Virus record (IMG/VR): IMGVR_UViG_3300037882_005271
Location: 1-40,389 of that record
From: a virus
Reading direction: 5' to 3' (one strand)
Length of the DNA stretch: 40,389 nucleotides
The first letter of the stretch is position 1. Every line of letters begins with the position of its first letter. Below the pieces are notes generated by a model, which saw only the letters and a list, made by a program, of their open reading frames with translations, made no database searches and was not told where the DNA came from. Shown in pieces: positions 28,774 through 38,132 of this stretch. The translations under genes were made by a program, and so were the position numbers.

Positions 28774-31700
28774 CAGCTTGCTTTTTGGTTTATGGCGGCG
28801 GCGGCGGCGGCGGCATCAAATACTTCTTCCTGCTCCCGGTATTCTTTAATACTTACTACAGCATGCAGCTTTGTTTTCATGGTTTTAATTTCCTGTGTTT
28901 GCAGGGCCTGCTGTGCTATTAACTGGCGCAGCAGCTCGTTAGTAGCCTGCATACTGCCATCTGCCCCATCATCAGTACCTGCATTGGCCGTGCGGCCTGC
29001 TGCCAGCCCGCCCAACTGCATGCTGCGCACCAGGGCGGGGCTTATGCCTGCCTGCTTTTGCTGCAGCCATTTGGCCATATTTACCACCGCACCACCGGCC
29101 CACTGCACACCGCCTGCCTGGCTATTAAGGGCGCTGGTAATTTGGGCGGGGGTACCGGTAACGGTATACCGGTTACTATCCCGCATGGTACGGGCATTTA
29201 TTACCGCCTCATCCCGCTCAATCATAACGGGTATGCCGCCACTGGCATCACTATGCTTATCACCGGTGGTAAAAAAGCCACCCTTGCCAGCCTCTGGCAG
29301 GGGCGTGCTGGCAATGGCAGCTACTTGTATGCCACCCAATACACCAGCCAATATACTTAATGGCACATTGGGCAATGCTTCTACTATGGCACTTGCTGTA
29401 TTAATTACTGCCTGAAAAATATTCAATGCTTTTTCCCGCTTTGCCTGCCTGCGCTTTATTTCACGCTCCTGCTTATCCTGCTGTTCCTGCAGGTTATTCA
29501 CCAATTTATCATGCTGTGCCTGGCTTATCAGCTTATTATCCAACTGATCTTTAAACTGCTTTTTCTTTTGATTGTTGGCAGCACGGTCTTTTTGCAATTG
29601 CCGCTCTTCCCGATTATTTAAAAGCTGGTTGAGGCTGTTAAAAGCACTTGCTGCAGCATTTACAAAATTCATCACCCTTTCAAACTTTTGCTTAAAGTTT
29701 TCAAGCTCCATATCCTTTATAGCATCATTTTTCTCCTGCTCCTTTAGCTTGTACATTTCGCTAAGCTGATCAGCATGCTCAGTTTCCTGCTTAAACTGCT
29801 CTTCAAGCAATGCCTTTTGGGCTTTTAAATTAGCATCGGTACCAGGGCGTGTTGTAAATACTGCACGCTTTAGTTTAGAAATATTTTCTGATTTAGAAAA
29901 CTCAGTAGCTTCTTTATCTGATTCTTTCCTCTTTTTATTTTCATCAATCTTATTATTGGTAACGGCGGTTTCGGCTGCTTTTTTAAACTGCACCAGGTCG
30001 GTTTCAGCTTTTTTTACCGTGGCGCTGTAATCCTGTGCAATGGTTACCCTGTCGGTAATGGCATCCAGTTCAATCTTCTTTATTTTTTCGTTGTACTGCT
30101 TTTCTGAAATAAGACCTTCAGCATATTGTTTTGATATATCAATCTTAAGCTGGTCAATATATTCTTGATGATAGGAGAGAGATTTTTCGTATTCATCCCT
30201 TTCAATTTCTTCAAATCTTTTCTTTTGATATTTATTAAAAATGGCAGACAATTCAGCTTGTTTTGCTTCGGTTATTTGCTTTTCAGCTTGATCAAACTGG
30301 CTTTTTGTAACTGCATGTTTTGTAAAATAGTCTTTTGCCTTATCCAAAAGCTCCTTATACTTCATGTTTACTGCATCAATTTCGGCCTGATCAATTTCCT
30401 CATTTTTAAGCAATGCACGTTCCTTAATTTTTGAAAGGCTGGTGTAAAATTTATCAGCTTCATCTTTTAGGCTTTTAAGGTCATCGCCATTTTTGCTACT
30501 TGATTTTTCTGGTTTTGTTTTTGGAATTGCCACATTTACGGAAACATTACTTGCACCTGTACCAGGTACTGCAGTTGCACCTGTAGCCACATTTTGCTTA
30601 ATAGTGCCATACAAAATATCAAGGCTTTCTCTTGTTTTTTTGGCTTGCTTTTCAAGGTCTTCCAATTGCTGCACATTGCTGCCTTCGCCTATGCCAAATA
30701 AATCGTATGCCAGGTTTTTTATTACTCCTTTGTTATTACGTACCTCACTTCCTCCTGATACCTGCACTGCAGTGGCACGTATATTAGCAATACCAGCTTC
30801 CTGTTTTGCCAGTTCTTTTTCCATTTCGGCAGTAAGATCATTTACAGCTTTTGCCCGGTTGGTTTCCCGCAGTTTTTTAATGTAAAGGTCCATTATTTCA
30901 ATGCCCTTGGCTGTGGTAAGGTTTTCCAGCGTAAGGCCTTTAAGATACTCCGGGTTAATGTTGATAAGTTCCTGCAATGCCTGCTTACGCTTACCAAGCT
31001 GTATATTGTTATCGCTGGCAATGGCGGTAAGCAGTTTCATTTGCGATTGTGTTTCGCCCACACTTTCGGCCACCCGGGCATCCAGCTCAGCCTGTACCCG
31101 TTTTTCGGCACTCAGTTCTTTTTCTTTAAAAAGCAGTTTATCCAGTATTAATATTAATGCACCAATGGCAATTACAATACCGCCAATAATGCGGGTACTG
31201 CCAGCTAATGCAGCATTATAAATGCGCTGTGCTGCAGTGGCCAGTGTAACCTTACCGGTGGCTACACCTACAATAAGCGCCCATGCACTTTGTGCGGTGG
31301 TGGCAATAGCCGTCCATACGGCTACAGCCCTTGCAGCGATGGCATTTAATCCTTTGGCCACAGTATCCCTGGCTGTAACCAATGCACTTACAATGTATGC
31401 CATGTTTAATAACAACACGCCTGCCAGCATGGTAAGCAGTGCAGCTTTATTTTCAGCTATAAACTGCGGAATATTTTTTATGGCTTTTATAAATGCAAAA
31501 GCCCCTTCAACAGCACCTTTTAAAAAATTGGTAATGCCCGGGCTGGTTATCAGCTTATAAAACTCCTTACCCAGCTTATCAAGGCTGGCGCCAAAGGTTT
31601 CGTTTTTAAGGGCAAATGCTTCGGTAATGGCGGTGGTATTTTTAAGGCTCTCGTTGCCAAGCGTCATTTTAGTACGCATAAATTCGCCATTTTGCCCAAT

Positions 31701-32909
31701 GGCCTGCAGCACACCTACCACCCTTGCACCCTCTTCGCCTGCATCTTTAAAGCTGCTGGCTACTTCGGCAAAGCTGGTTTTATTTTTAGTGAGGCCCTCG
31801 GCAAATTTTACCAGCGCTTCCTGTGGCTTGGTGGCAAAATCGTTGGCAAATTGCTGTATTTCGGCCGATGTTTTGGCACCGGCTATTTTGGCTGCTTTGG
31901 GCAAATCGCTTGCAATGGTGCTAAGCAGTTTTTGTATGGCGGTGCTGCTGCTTTCGCTTCGCTGCCCCAGCTCTTCCAGCCCGGCAGCAAGTCCCACTGT
32001 GCTGCCCAGGCTAAGGTTGGCACTTTTGGCAATACCACTTACCCGCTGGGTAAAATCGGCAATAAAGCCACCACTGGCCACACCGGCATTGGCCAGCACC
32101 ACAAAGCTGTTACCCAGGCGGCTGATATTATCAGCATCTACCTTGCCATCAAACACATTGAGTATTTTACCCAGTTGGGTGGTTATCTGGTCGGCATCGC
32201 CCAGCTCATCGCCAAGTGCCACCACCAACTGATCTACGGCTGCAGTAAAGCCATATATATCTGCCTTGGCCACGCCCAGCTTACCGGCAATAATGGCAAT
32301 TTCACGCAGTTTATCGGTGCTGGTACGGGTATCCAGCTCGCCAAAGCGTTTATTAAGCCTGTCTACCTCTTCGGCAGTAAGGCCACTTACCCGGCGCAAA
32401 TCGGCCAGTGAGTCGCTTAGCTTACCGGCACTGCCAATTATATTCCTGAACTGGCTGCTTATGAACTGAAAGCCCAGGTATGCAGCGGCCATCATGCCAA
32501 ACTGCTTTACCTCATCTTTTATTTTGCTGAAAAAAGAGGCAAAGCCCTGTACCCCATTGCGTACTTCGTACAGCCGGTTTTCTACCAGTTTTATCTGCTT
32601 GCTAAGCTCAGTAAATTCTTTTGTAAACGGGGTAATGCTGCCACGCTGTGCTTTAAGGTTTTTAAGCTCCTGCATCAGCTCCTTTTGTGTAAGTGCAGTA
32701 AGGCCAATACTTTTTTTAAGGGCATCCATATCGGCCTTTACCTGCTTAAGCTCCTTAGCTTTGGCAGCATACTCGGCCGTGCCACGGGTAAGGCCCTTCA
32801 TTTCCTCATTAATATCTGCAGCTTTTTTGCGCAGATTGTTCATCTCGTTTTTTGCCGCATCGCCCTTAATATTTACGATGAGGTTGACGGTATCGGTTCT
32901 TACACTCAT
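28773..32909 (-). CDS. Tail tape measure protein
   Basis: 1378 aa, the longest gene. The N-terminal 130 residues are heptad-rich coiled coil. The TP901-type core follows (LRRVSGLTAEEVDRL about 171-185, then KLGVAKADIYGFTAAVDQL). Hydrophobic helices follow in the middle (LLTMLAGVLLLNMAYIVSAL and GIVIAIGALILIL, about 485-585), then a long charged coiled coil (about 790-1140). An alanine-rich C-terminus ends in a run of alanines. By the usual 0.15 nm per residue rule the tail would be about 200 nm. This gene defines the phage as long-tailed. Confidence 0.93.
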   Translation of the reverse strand: MSVRTDTVNLIVNIKGDAAKNEMNNLRKKAADINEEMKGLTRGTAEYAAKAKELKQVKADMDALKKSIGLTALTQKELMQELKNLKAQRGSITPFTKEFTELSKQIKLVENRLYEVRNGVQGFASFFSKIKDEVKQFGMMAAAYLGFQFISSQFRNIIGSAGKLSDSLADLRRVSGLTAEEVDRLNKRFGELDTRTSTDKLREIAIIAGKLGVAKADIYGFTAAVDQLVVALGDELGDADQITTQLGKILNVFDGKVDADNISRLGNSFVVLANAGVASGGFIADFTQRVSGIAKSANLSLGSTVGLAAGLEELGQRSESSSTAIQKLLSTIASDLPKAAKIAGAKTSAEIQQFANDFATKPQEALVKFAEGLTKNKTSFAEVASSFKDAGEEGARVVGVLQAIGQNGEFMRTKMTLGNESLKNTTAITEAFALKNETFGASLDKLGKEFYKLITSPGITNFLKGAVEGAFAFIKAIKNIPQFIAENKAALLTMLAGVLLLNMAYIVSALVTARDTVAKGLNAIAARAVAVWTAIATTAQSAWALIVGVATGKVTLATAAQRIYNAALAGSTRIIGGIVIAIGALILILDKLLFKEKELSAEKRVQAELDARVAESVGETQSQMKLLTAIASDNNIQLGKRKQALQELININPEYLKGLTLENLTTAKGIEIMDLYIKKLRETNRAKAVNDLTAEMEKELAKQEAGIANIRATAVQVSGGSEVRNNKGVIKNLAYDLFGIGEGSNVQQLEDLEKQAKKTRESLDILYGTIKQNVATGATAVPGTGASNVSVNVAIPKTKPEKSSSKNGDDLKSLKDEADKFYTSLSKIKERALLKNEEIDQAEIDAVNMKYKELLDKAKDYFTKHAVTKSQFDQAEKQITEAKQAELSAIFNKYQKKRFEEIERDEYEKSLSYHQEYIDQLKIDISKQYAEGLISEKQYNEKIKKIELDAITDRVTIAQDYSATVKKAETDLVQFKKAAETAVTNNKIDENKKRKESDKEATEFSKSENISKLKRAVFTTRPGTDANLKAQKALLEEQFKQETEHADQLSEMYKLKEQEKNDAIKDMELENFKQKFERVMNFVNAAASAFNSLNQLLNNREERQLQKDRAANNQKKKQFKDQLDNKLISQAQHDKLVNNLQEQQDKQEREIKRRQAKREKALNIFQAVINTASAIVEALPNVPLSILAGVLGGIQVAAIASTPLPEAGKGGFFTTGDKHSDASGGIPVMIERDEAVINARTMRDSNRYTVTGTPAQITSALNSQAGGVQWAGGAVVNMAKWLQQKQAGISPALVRSMQLGGLAAGRTANAGTDDGADGSMQATNELLRQLIAQQALQTQEIKTMKTKLHAVVSIKEYREQEEVFDAAAAAAAINQKAS

Positions 32910-32951
32910 GCCATAAAATTGGCCATGAAAAACCGCTGCAAAAAGGACAGG

Positions 32952-35111
32952 CTATATAACAATGTAGCCGGTGCCGGGCAGTACAAAAAACGTTAATTGC
33001 TGCACATCGTTGTAGCTGTATGAGGGATCGTAATAATCAGCATATAAAAAGCCATTGTACAATTGCTGCTTAGTGCCTGCTGCTGCTAATGTGTAATCGG
33101 TATCGGTGGAGTTGGTGGCGCCCCAAAAATCCTGCGTGTACTCATTTTGCCTCCAGTTTACCGTAAGGCTGCGGCTGGTAACATCAATAGGTACTGTGCC
33201 GGCAGCATCGGCAAAATAATCTATCCAAACTTCGCCCTGTATATGGCTGCTGTAAGTGCCGGATAATACCACCACATTGCGCTGTACAATTTTGGCATAT
33301 ACATTAGGATCAACCGTACCCACATTGATAAATACCCGCCCGGTATCGGTAAGTGTGCCATCGCTTACGGTATAATCAAAATAATCCTGCCCGCTGTATG
33401 TTAATGAAACCGGCTGGTATGTAACCACGCCGGCAGCATTGATGCTGTAAGTACCACCATCATGGGTAGTGCCACCGGTAACTGCTGTAACGGTGAGGGG
33501 ATCGCCATCGGGATCGTAATCATTACTAATTACACTGCCGGTAAGTGTAATGGGCGATGTAAGCCCTGTGGCCAGTACATAAGTATCATCATTGGCTACC
33601 GGTGCCAGGTTGCCCGATACGGTAAGGCTGATGGTGCTGGCTGGACCTACCTCCATGGGGTTGGTATATTCATTACATATACACCTGCCTGCCACGCTGA
33701 TGGAAGCCGTGCTGCCTAATGCGGCCGGGTTGGTAAATAGCTGCCTGATGGTGCCATAATTACTATAATATACCACGGTAGCGGTAATGCTGCCTGCAAT
33801 GATGGTAACCTGCACAGCATTGTAAGGTAATGGAGCTGCCCAGCTTATTTGCAGGGTATTTTTATTAAGCTGTATGGCGGCAAAGCTTTCTAATGCAGGG
33901 CATGCCCTTGCTACCGGCATTATACCATTTGGTGTAAAAAAATTGTTGGTAAAAGCCCTGCGCCACGCAATGGCAATGCTGATGAGGTTATCGGCATTAT
34001 TATAAAAGGCAATGTTTTTACCATCCCATGCAATGGGCAGCAGGGTATTATTGTACAGCTCCCATTTTTGTGGTGCTAAAAACAGGTCACGCAGGGCCTG
34101 CGCCTGCGGCCGGTTAATAAAGCCGGTATGCCCTTCCTGCAGTACAGTTTCCTCAGTATCTGGTTGTGTAAGCTCAGCATCCATAATGCTGTTTTGCAGG
34201 TAATCGGGCGTAAGGCTGCGCTGTGCATTGGTAAGGGCTATTTCAGTTTTAAAATCAACCTGGCCAAGCAGGCGCTGTGTATCAATACCGCCTGCGCTAT
34301 TGCGGTAAAGCAGCGTAACGGGCTGCTTAAAATACCGGTGGTTAAGTGTATAGGTAACGGGGGCCACTGCATTTAATGCGGCGGCATTATCTACCCGTAT
34401 GGTATAGCTTACAATTTCTTCCACATCCGGCACCAATGCGCCAAGGTTTAACTGCGTAAAACCTGCGGGGCAGCAGCACACGCCCCACAGCGGGGCGGTA
34501 ACCACATCTGCCAGGCTTTCGTACAGCACAGTACCATTATTAAGCAATACATCTATATAAACAGTTTGCGGGCTGTTATCGGCATAAGGATATATCCAGT
34601 ATAAAAAGCGCAGCTCGTCTATACCAGTGCTGGTGCTGCCATACAGCAGTGCCTTTTTTTGCCCGGCAATTACATCGGTAAAAAATTCGCTGCTATGCCA
34701 GTGCTCCATGGCCATGCCTCCTTTAATGGCAATTGCATCGGGTGTGGATTGCAGGGCCTGCACTATATTATTATCCTGTATAAGCAAATAATCAACCCGG
34801 TATTTTTTGCGGTGGCCGCTGGCCAGCACCGGCTTTTGCAAAAAAGGTGGTGGTGTAAAATACTGCAGGTATGGGGCAAGCACCTGGGCCACATCCACCA
34901 GTACCGTGCCTGCATCATTAGGGTAATACTGCTGGTTAAACACCTCATCCCATACATTAGCGGCAGCCTCTACCATTACTTTTACCTGCAGGCGTATATC
35001 CTGCTGCTTTTCTACCGTGCCATAAGGCTGCACGGCAAACAGGTAAGGCATGGCATTGCCGGTAAATGATACACTGTATGGTTGCTTAATTAATACTGCT
35101 GCTATTGCCAT
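32952..35111 (-). CDS. Tail-associated protein with cadherin/VCBS-like domain
   Basis: 719 aa. The first 400 residues are a beta-rich virion-type region (starting KQPYSVSFTGNAMPYLFAVQ). Residues about 510-610 form a cadherin/VCBS-like Ig domain with the hallmark PVANDDTYVL, SNDYDPDGDPLTV and YSGQDYFDYTVSDG. A further beta domain closes the protein (LTVNWRQNEYTQDFWG). It lies between the gp10-like protein and the tape measure, overlapping the former by 26 nt. The Ig-like domain may bind host surface glycans, or simply decorate the tail; the base protein may be a tail-tube extension or chaperone-adjacent component. Confidence 0.75.
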   Translation of the reverse strand: MAIAAVLIKQPYSVSFTGNAMPYLFAVQPYGTVEKQQDIRLQVKVMVEAAANVWDEVFNQQYYPNDAGTVLVDVAQVLAPYLQYFTPPPFLQKPVLASGHRKKYRVDYLLIQDNNIVQALQSTPDAIAIKGGMAMEHWHSSEFFTDVIAGQKKALLYGSTSTGIDELRFLYWIYPYADNSPQTVYIDVLLNNGTVLYESLADVVTAPLWGVCCCPAGFTQLNLGALVPDVEEIVSYTIRVDNAAALNAVAPVTYTLNHRYFKQPVTLLYRNSAGGIDTQRLLGQVDFKTEIALTNAQRSLTPDYLQNSIMDAELTQPDTEETVLQEGHTGFINRPQAQALRDLFLAPQKWELYNNTLLPIAWDGKNIAFYNNADNLISIAIAWRRAFTNNFFTPNGIMPVARACPALESFAAIQLNKNTLQISWAAPLPYNAVQVTIIAGSITATVVYYSNYGTIRQLFTNPAALGSTASISVAGRCICNEYTNPMEVGPASTISLTVSGNLAPVANDDTYVLATGLTSPITLTGSVISNDYDPDGDPLTVTAVTGGTTHDGGTYSINAAGVVTYQPVSLTYSGQDYFDYTVSDGTLTDTGRVFINVGTVDPNVYAKIVQRNVVVLSGTYSSHIQGEVWIDYFADAAGTVPIDVTSRSLTVNWRQNEYTQDFWGATNSTDTDYTLAAAGTKQQLYNGFLYADYYDPSYSYNDVQQLTFFVLPGTGYIVI

Positions 35112-35541
35112 TTTGTAATTCGGTTTTTAATTGCTCAATGGTTTCCTCTGTAAAGCCATAGAGCAGTTTATTTTGCAGCCAGGTAAGCTTACCATAAGCC
35201 ACTTTGCTGTATATTTTTTTGGGGCGGCGCACTGTATCTTTTTGCTGCACTACGCCGGTACCTTTAAGCAGGTTATTTTTAAGGGCGGCACGGGTGGCAG
35301 TAATGCCACCAATGGGGTGCCCACGGCCTGCGCCCATATCTACCATGCGCAGGTATTCGTTAAATGATAGTTCGCTGCGGGGGTTATCGCTTTTAAATAC
35401 CTGGTATGCCAGGCTGTTTACCCCTTCATCGGTTACACCTACACCGGCTTTGCGTGCAGCAGCCCTTATACCTGTAATTACATCAGTATTGTACTGATGA
35501 AGCGATTGCGCCATAAATGATGATAGTAACTGGCGGCTCAT
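35086..35541 (-). CDS. HK97 gp10-like / tail completion protein
   Basis: 151 aa, basic and helical in the N-terminal half (VITGIRAAARKAGVGVTDEG), with RMVDMGAGRGHPIGG (about residues 65-79) and a C-terminal helical end with LYGFTEETIEQLKTEL. Size and position next to the tail tube suit the gp10-like head-tail joining group of siphoviruses. It is coupled to the tail-tube gene by ATGA. The family call is from character and order rather than a diagnostic motif. Confidence 0.62.
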   Translation of the reverse strand: MSRQLLSSFMAQSLHQYNTDVITGIRAAARKAGVGVTDEGVNSLAYQVFKSDNPRSELSFNEYLRMVDMGAGRGHPIGGITATRAALKNNLLKGTGVVQQKDTVRRPKKIYSKVAYGKLTWLQNKLLYGFTEETIEQLKTELQNGNSSSIN

Positions 35542-36149
35542 TCTGCAATTAATACTTTATTGTCTTCAGATAAAATTGCACGGCCATCTTCAGTAATAAT
35601 TGCACCTGCAGGCAGGCCGCTTTCAGTATCGCCATAAAGTAACACCGTACCACTGTAAAGCTGTATGGCATTGTGTGTGGCTTTTATTTTACACTCATAG
35701 CCCTTTACGCCTGCCTTGGTAGTGCCGGTACTAAAATCGGCCACCAGGTAAGCATAATTGCAATTGGTACCTACCTGGTAATACTCATCACCTGCGCAGG
35801 TAGCATCCTGTATTAATGCAATTACCGGTATGTTAATGGCATTGGCCACAAACTCATGCAATTGTACATAGCTGCCAGGTAAAAAAACGGATAGCTCCAC
35901 ATCCATTTTTTGAAACATGGTATCGCCAATGGTTTTGCCGGTAAGTTCATTTTTTTCGGGAGCCAGGGCAATGGTTAAAAATCCTTTACCTGGTAAAAAT
36001 TGATGATTGTTTACAATAGCAACACCGCCTGCATCAGGTGCTTTTATGCCAGTTTTAGTAAACCATGCCACCGGGGCAAAAAATATTTTTTCGGCCACGC
36101 CGCTGGTGGTATTACTGGCCGATGCGAGTGTGCGGAAAATATATATCAT
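35538..36149 (-). CDS. Major tail tube protein (paralogue of 4303-4851)
   Basis: 203 aa. It shares with the 182-aa head-module protein ALAPEKNEL, KTIGDTMFQK, FLPGSYxxLHE and DFSTGTTKAGVKGYE in the same order. It sits at the standard tube-gene position between tail-completion genes and the tape measure. It carries a roughly 30-residue C-terminal extension with repeated ED/DN turns (ITEDGRAILSEDNKVLI), which could be surface exposed. ATGA overlaps link it to both neighbours. Confidence 0.75.
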   Translation of the reverse strand: MIYIFRTLASASNTTSGVAEKIFFAPVAWFTKTGIKAPDAGGVAIVNNHQFLPGKGFLTIALAPEKNELTGKTIGDTMFQKMDVELSVFLPGSYVQLHEFVANAINIPVIALIQDATCAGDEYYQVGTNCNYAYLVADFSTGTTKAGVKGYECKIKATHNAIQLYSGTVLLYGDTESGLPAGAIITEDGRAILSEDNKVLIAE

Positions 36150-36691
36150 AAAAATATGCCGTTTTGTATTGGTTGGTTAAAAGCCGGGTTTTGGGCAAAC
36201 TCAAAATCAAACTCCACCATATAGCCGTACTCCCTGGTAAACAGCCTGCCGGTAGGGATGATGGTAACAGTACTGAAATTGACGGATAAAAATGGCGTGG
36301 TGCATTTATTGGCCCCGGGGCCGTAATGATCCTGCCAAATTTTGTGCAGTATTTGCTCAGCAATGTTATGGGCTGTGTTATATGCTGCCTCCTGATCGGC
36401 AGCATAATCACTATCTGCATGTTGCAAAATCATAAACCCGGCCCGGGGGCGGTTTTTGATATCGTAATGGGTTTCGGCGGTAAGCTGTGTATCAAACAAC
36501 TGAAGCAAGAGTGCAGGAAATGATACTGCCGACTGCAGGCCGTTAACAATTTCATCGGGTGTAAAGCGGCAAAAGCGCATGCCACCTGCAGGGCCGTTGC
36601 CGGTTTCGGTTGCAGGATTGTGCTGCAGCAGGTAGTGCGATACTGCGTGCTGGCGAAAATATCCGGTATATGATAGTACTTTATCGGGCAT
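36146..36691 (-). CDS. Probable tail terminator/completion protein
   Basis: 181 aa from the ATG at 36691; the longer reading starts with TTG inside the previous gene. It is an alpha/beta protein with a central HNIAEQILHKIWQDHYG helix and C-terminal strands SVNFSTVTIIPTGRLF and YGYMVEFDFEFA. This helix-then-strands pattern ending in a 'xEFxFxF' strand, placed directly before the tube gene, is usual for tail terminator proteins. It is coupled by ATGA to the tube gene and overlaps the 271-aa gene by 11 nt. Confidence 0.62.
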   Translation of the reverse strand: MPDKVLSYTGYFRQHAVSHYLLQHNPATETGNGPAGGMRFCRFTPDEIVNGLQSAVSFPALLLQLFDTQLTAETHYDIKNRPRAGFMILQHADSDYAADQEAAYNTAHNIAEQILHKIWQDHYGPGANKCTTPFLSVNFSTVTIIPTGRLFTREYGYMVEFDFEFAQNPAFNQPIQNGIFL

Positions 36692-37496
36692 TTTTGTACA
36701 ATTTTTCAAGTTCCTGCGCCTGTATGGCTTGCTGCTCCAGGTCGAACAGTAATTCTTTTAAAGGGGTGAGCCTTACCTGCTGGCGGGTGCCATTTTTTTG
36801 GCCGGCCGCTGCGTGTATGCACTTGGTAAAGGCAGCGGGGTCCGCTGCATCGTTACCAGTGCCTGCATCGCCAAATACATTGGGAAATACCTGCAGCAAC
36901 TGCTGGCGGCAACCGGCATACCACAGGTAAATGGTGTACAGCTCCCAGGCGGGCAGCTTTGCCATTTTTTTTTGATACTTATCTACCGGCCAGCTTGTGG
37001 CCTGCATGGTATTACTGTTGATGGTAAGGTATGGCTTACCAGCGGGGCGGTACAGTATGGCTGCCAGGTAAGAGAGTGAACCGGCCTGCGGGTTTTGCTG
37101 AAACTGGTGAAAAAATATTTCAGCATCTTCAAACTCAGCTACAGTGATGCTGTTAAAATCATCTGCAGGGCCCAGCATGCACCGCAATGTGCCTGGCAAT
37201 CTTAGTTTTTTATATGGTTGAACAGTGAGGCTGTTACCCTGGTACACAAAATCAAGCAGTGGAAGGCCATTAAGCACACAATCTTCAGCATCTAATTTTT
37301 GCACCAGTTTTTTACTGCCGCTGCGTATTTTTAAAAGCTCCAGAAAAAGCCAGCATTTGCTTTGATGCTCAGTAAAAGATGGAAAGAGTATGCTTTGTGC
37401 CAGCTTGTGCAGCTCAGTAATCATGAGCTCATTCCACGATTGCGGGAAGCTGATTGATTGGCTGCGGCCTGATTGATACAACTCTACTGTAACCAT
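36681..37496 (-). CDS. Tail-module protein of unknown function
   Basis: 271 aa. The N-terminus (FPQSWNELMITELHKLAQ) is helical, the middle has mixed strands and helices, and the C-terminus is a charged coiled coil (LTPLKELLFDLEQQAIQAQE). It is the first gene after the terminator at 37547-37566 and probably the start of the tail operon. Head-tail connector is plausible by position ahead of the terminator and tube genes, but there is no recognisable signature. Confidence 0.68.
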   Translation of the reverse strand: MVTVELYQSGRSQSISFPQSWNELMITELHKLAQSILFPSFTEHQSKCWLFLELLKIRSGSKKLVQKLDAEDCVLNGLPLLDFVYQGNSLTVQPYKKLRLPGTLRCMLGPADDFNSITVAEFEDAEIFFHQFQQNPQAGSLSYLAAILYRPAGKPYLTINSNTMQATSWPVDKYQKKMAKLPAWELYTIYLWYAGCRQQLLQVFPNVFGDAGTGNDAADPAAFTKCIHAAAGQKNGTRQQVRLTPLKELLFDLEQQAIQAQELEKLYKNAR

Positions 37497-37546
37497 AAAG
37501 CTAAATTAGTGTGCTGCCATACAGGCAAAAAGGACATAATAAAGAA

Positions 37547-37566
37547 GCCCCGGTAGAAACCGGGGC
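37547..37566 (-). terminator. Terminator between lysis and tail operons
   Basis: GCCCCGGT (37547-37554) and ACCGGGGC (37559-37566) form a perfect 8-bp stem with a 4-nt loop. On the minus strand the T-rich TTCTTTATT follows. It lies 28 nt after the stop of the 86-aa gene. Confidence 0.78.
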
Positions 37567-37593
37567 CGTTAAACATGGTATATTATCGAAAAT

Positions 37594-37854
37594 TCACAAC
37601 TCAACATTGTTATTTTTCGCAGAATCTTTAATGGCATCATTAATTAAATCAAATAATGCATTATCAAGCGGCGTTTTGGTTCTATCCGCCAACGGAGCAA
37701 CGATTCTAACAAACTGGTTACCGGCAATAACCGCCGCACGATATAAATCAGGATCTTTATCATGCAAACCATCGAGGAGGCTTTCCAGCTTGCTTTCTAA
37801 AATTTCCTCCACTGTGCCTTTAAGGCTGTTCAATACAATTTCACCGAGTTTCAT
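37594..37854 (-). CDS. Small helical protein of the lysis/receptor operon
   Basis: 86 aa, almost entirely helical and charged (MKLGEIVLNSLKGTVEEILE, then LYRAAVIAGNQFVRIV), with no signal peptide or membrane segment. I associate similar small proteins with the lysis region of Bacteroidota prophages but know no function. It is last in the operon, 29 nt after the membrane protein, and followed by the terminator. A 16-nt AT palindrome spans its start region. Confidence 0.65.
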   Translation of the reverse strand: MKLGEIVLNSLKGTVEEILESKLESLLDGLHDKDPDLYRAAVIAGNQFVRIVAPLADRTKTPLDNALFDLINDAIKDSAKNNNVEL

Positions 37855-37883
37855 AAATTTTAAAATTTATTGTGAGTAAAAAA

Positions 37884-38132
37884 TTACTTTTCTGTATCAG
37901 ATTTAAGCTTATCCAGCTCAAACCTTTGGCGTTCCAGTTCCATCTTATGCTTTTTCATTATTTGCCACCTGTTGATGCACATAAAAACAATGCGTACCAG
38001 CAGCATTGCAGCAATAAGGAAAAACAACACATTTGCCCTCCATGTGCCATAATTTTCCAGTATGCCCAAAAATGTGAGCGGTATACCAAGTATGTAAGCC
38101 ATAGCTGTTAATAGTGTTTTAGCTTCGAGCAT
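37884..38132 (-). CDS. Membrane protein, holin or spanin candidate
   Basis: 82 aa from MLEAKTLL; the longer reading (38192) lies inside the previous gene. Two membrane segments (LTAMAYILGIPLTFLGIL and ANVLFFLIAAMLLVRIVFMC) are followed by a charged coiled-coil tail (KHKMELERQRFELDKLK). This topology suits a holin-like or spanin-like partner of the two membrane proteins encoded just upstream. It overlaps the previous gene by 14 nt. Confidence 0.65.
   Translation of the reverse strand: MLEAKTLLTAMAYILGIPLTFLGILENYGTWRANVLFFLIAAMLLVRIVFMCINRWQIMKKHKMELERQRFELDKLKSDTEK

Noticed and set aside
28800-28815. GGC/GCC trinucleotide tract at the tape-measure C-terminus as a CRISPR-like or functional repeat
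   Set aside because: It is a simple alanine-codon run inside the coding sequence, similar to the one at 12470-12490; there is no spacer structure.
27916-29415. Long 499-codon plus-strand ORF opposite the baseplate and tape-measure genes
   Set aside because: It is antisense to two well-supported tail genes, has low-complexity biased composition and no recognisable domain; it is a shadow of the biased codon usage on the other strand.
37854-37869. 16-nt palindrome TAAATTTTAAAATTTA as an additional repressor operator
   Set aside because: The half-site order differs from the TAAAATTTTA core, and the sequence is pure A/T at a gene start, where such palindromes arise by chance.
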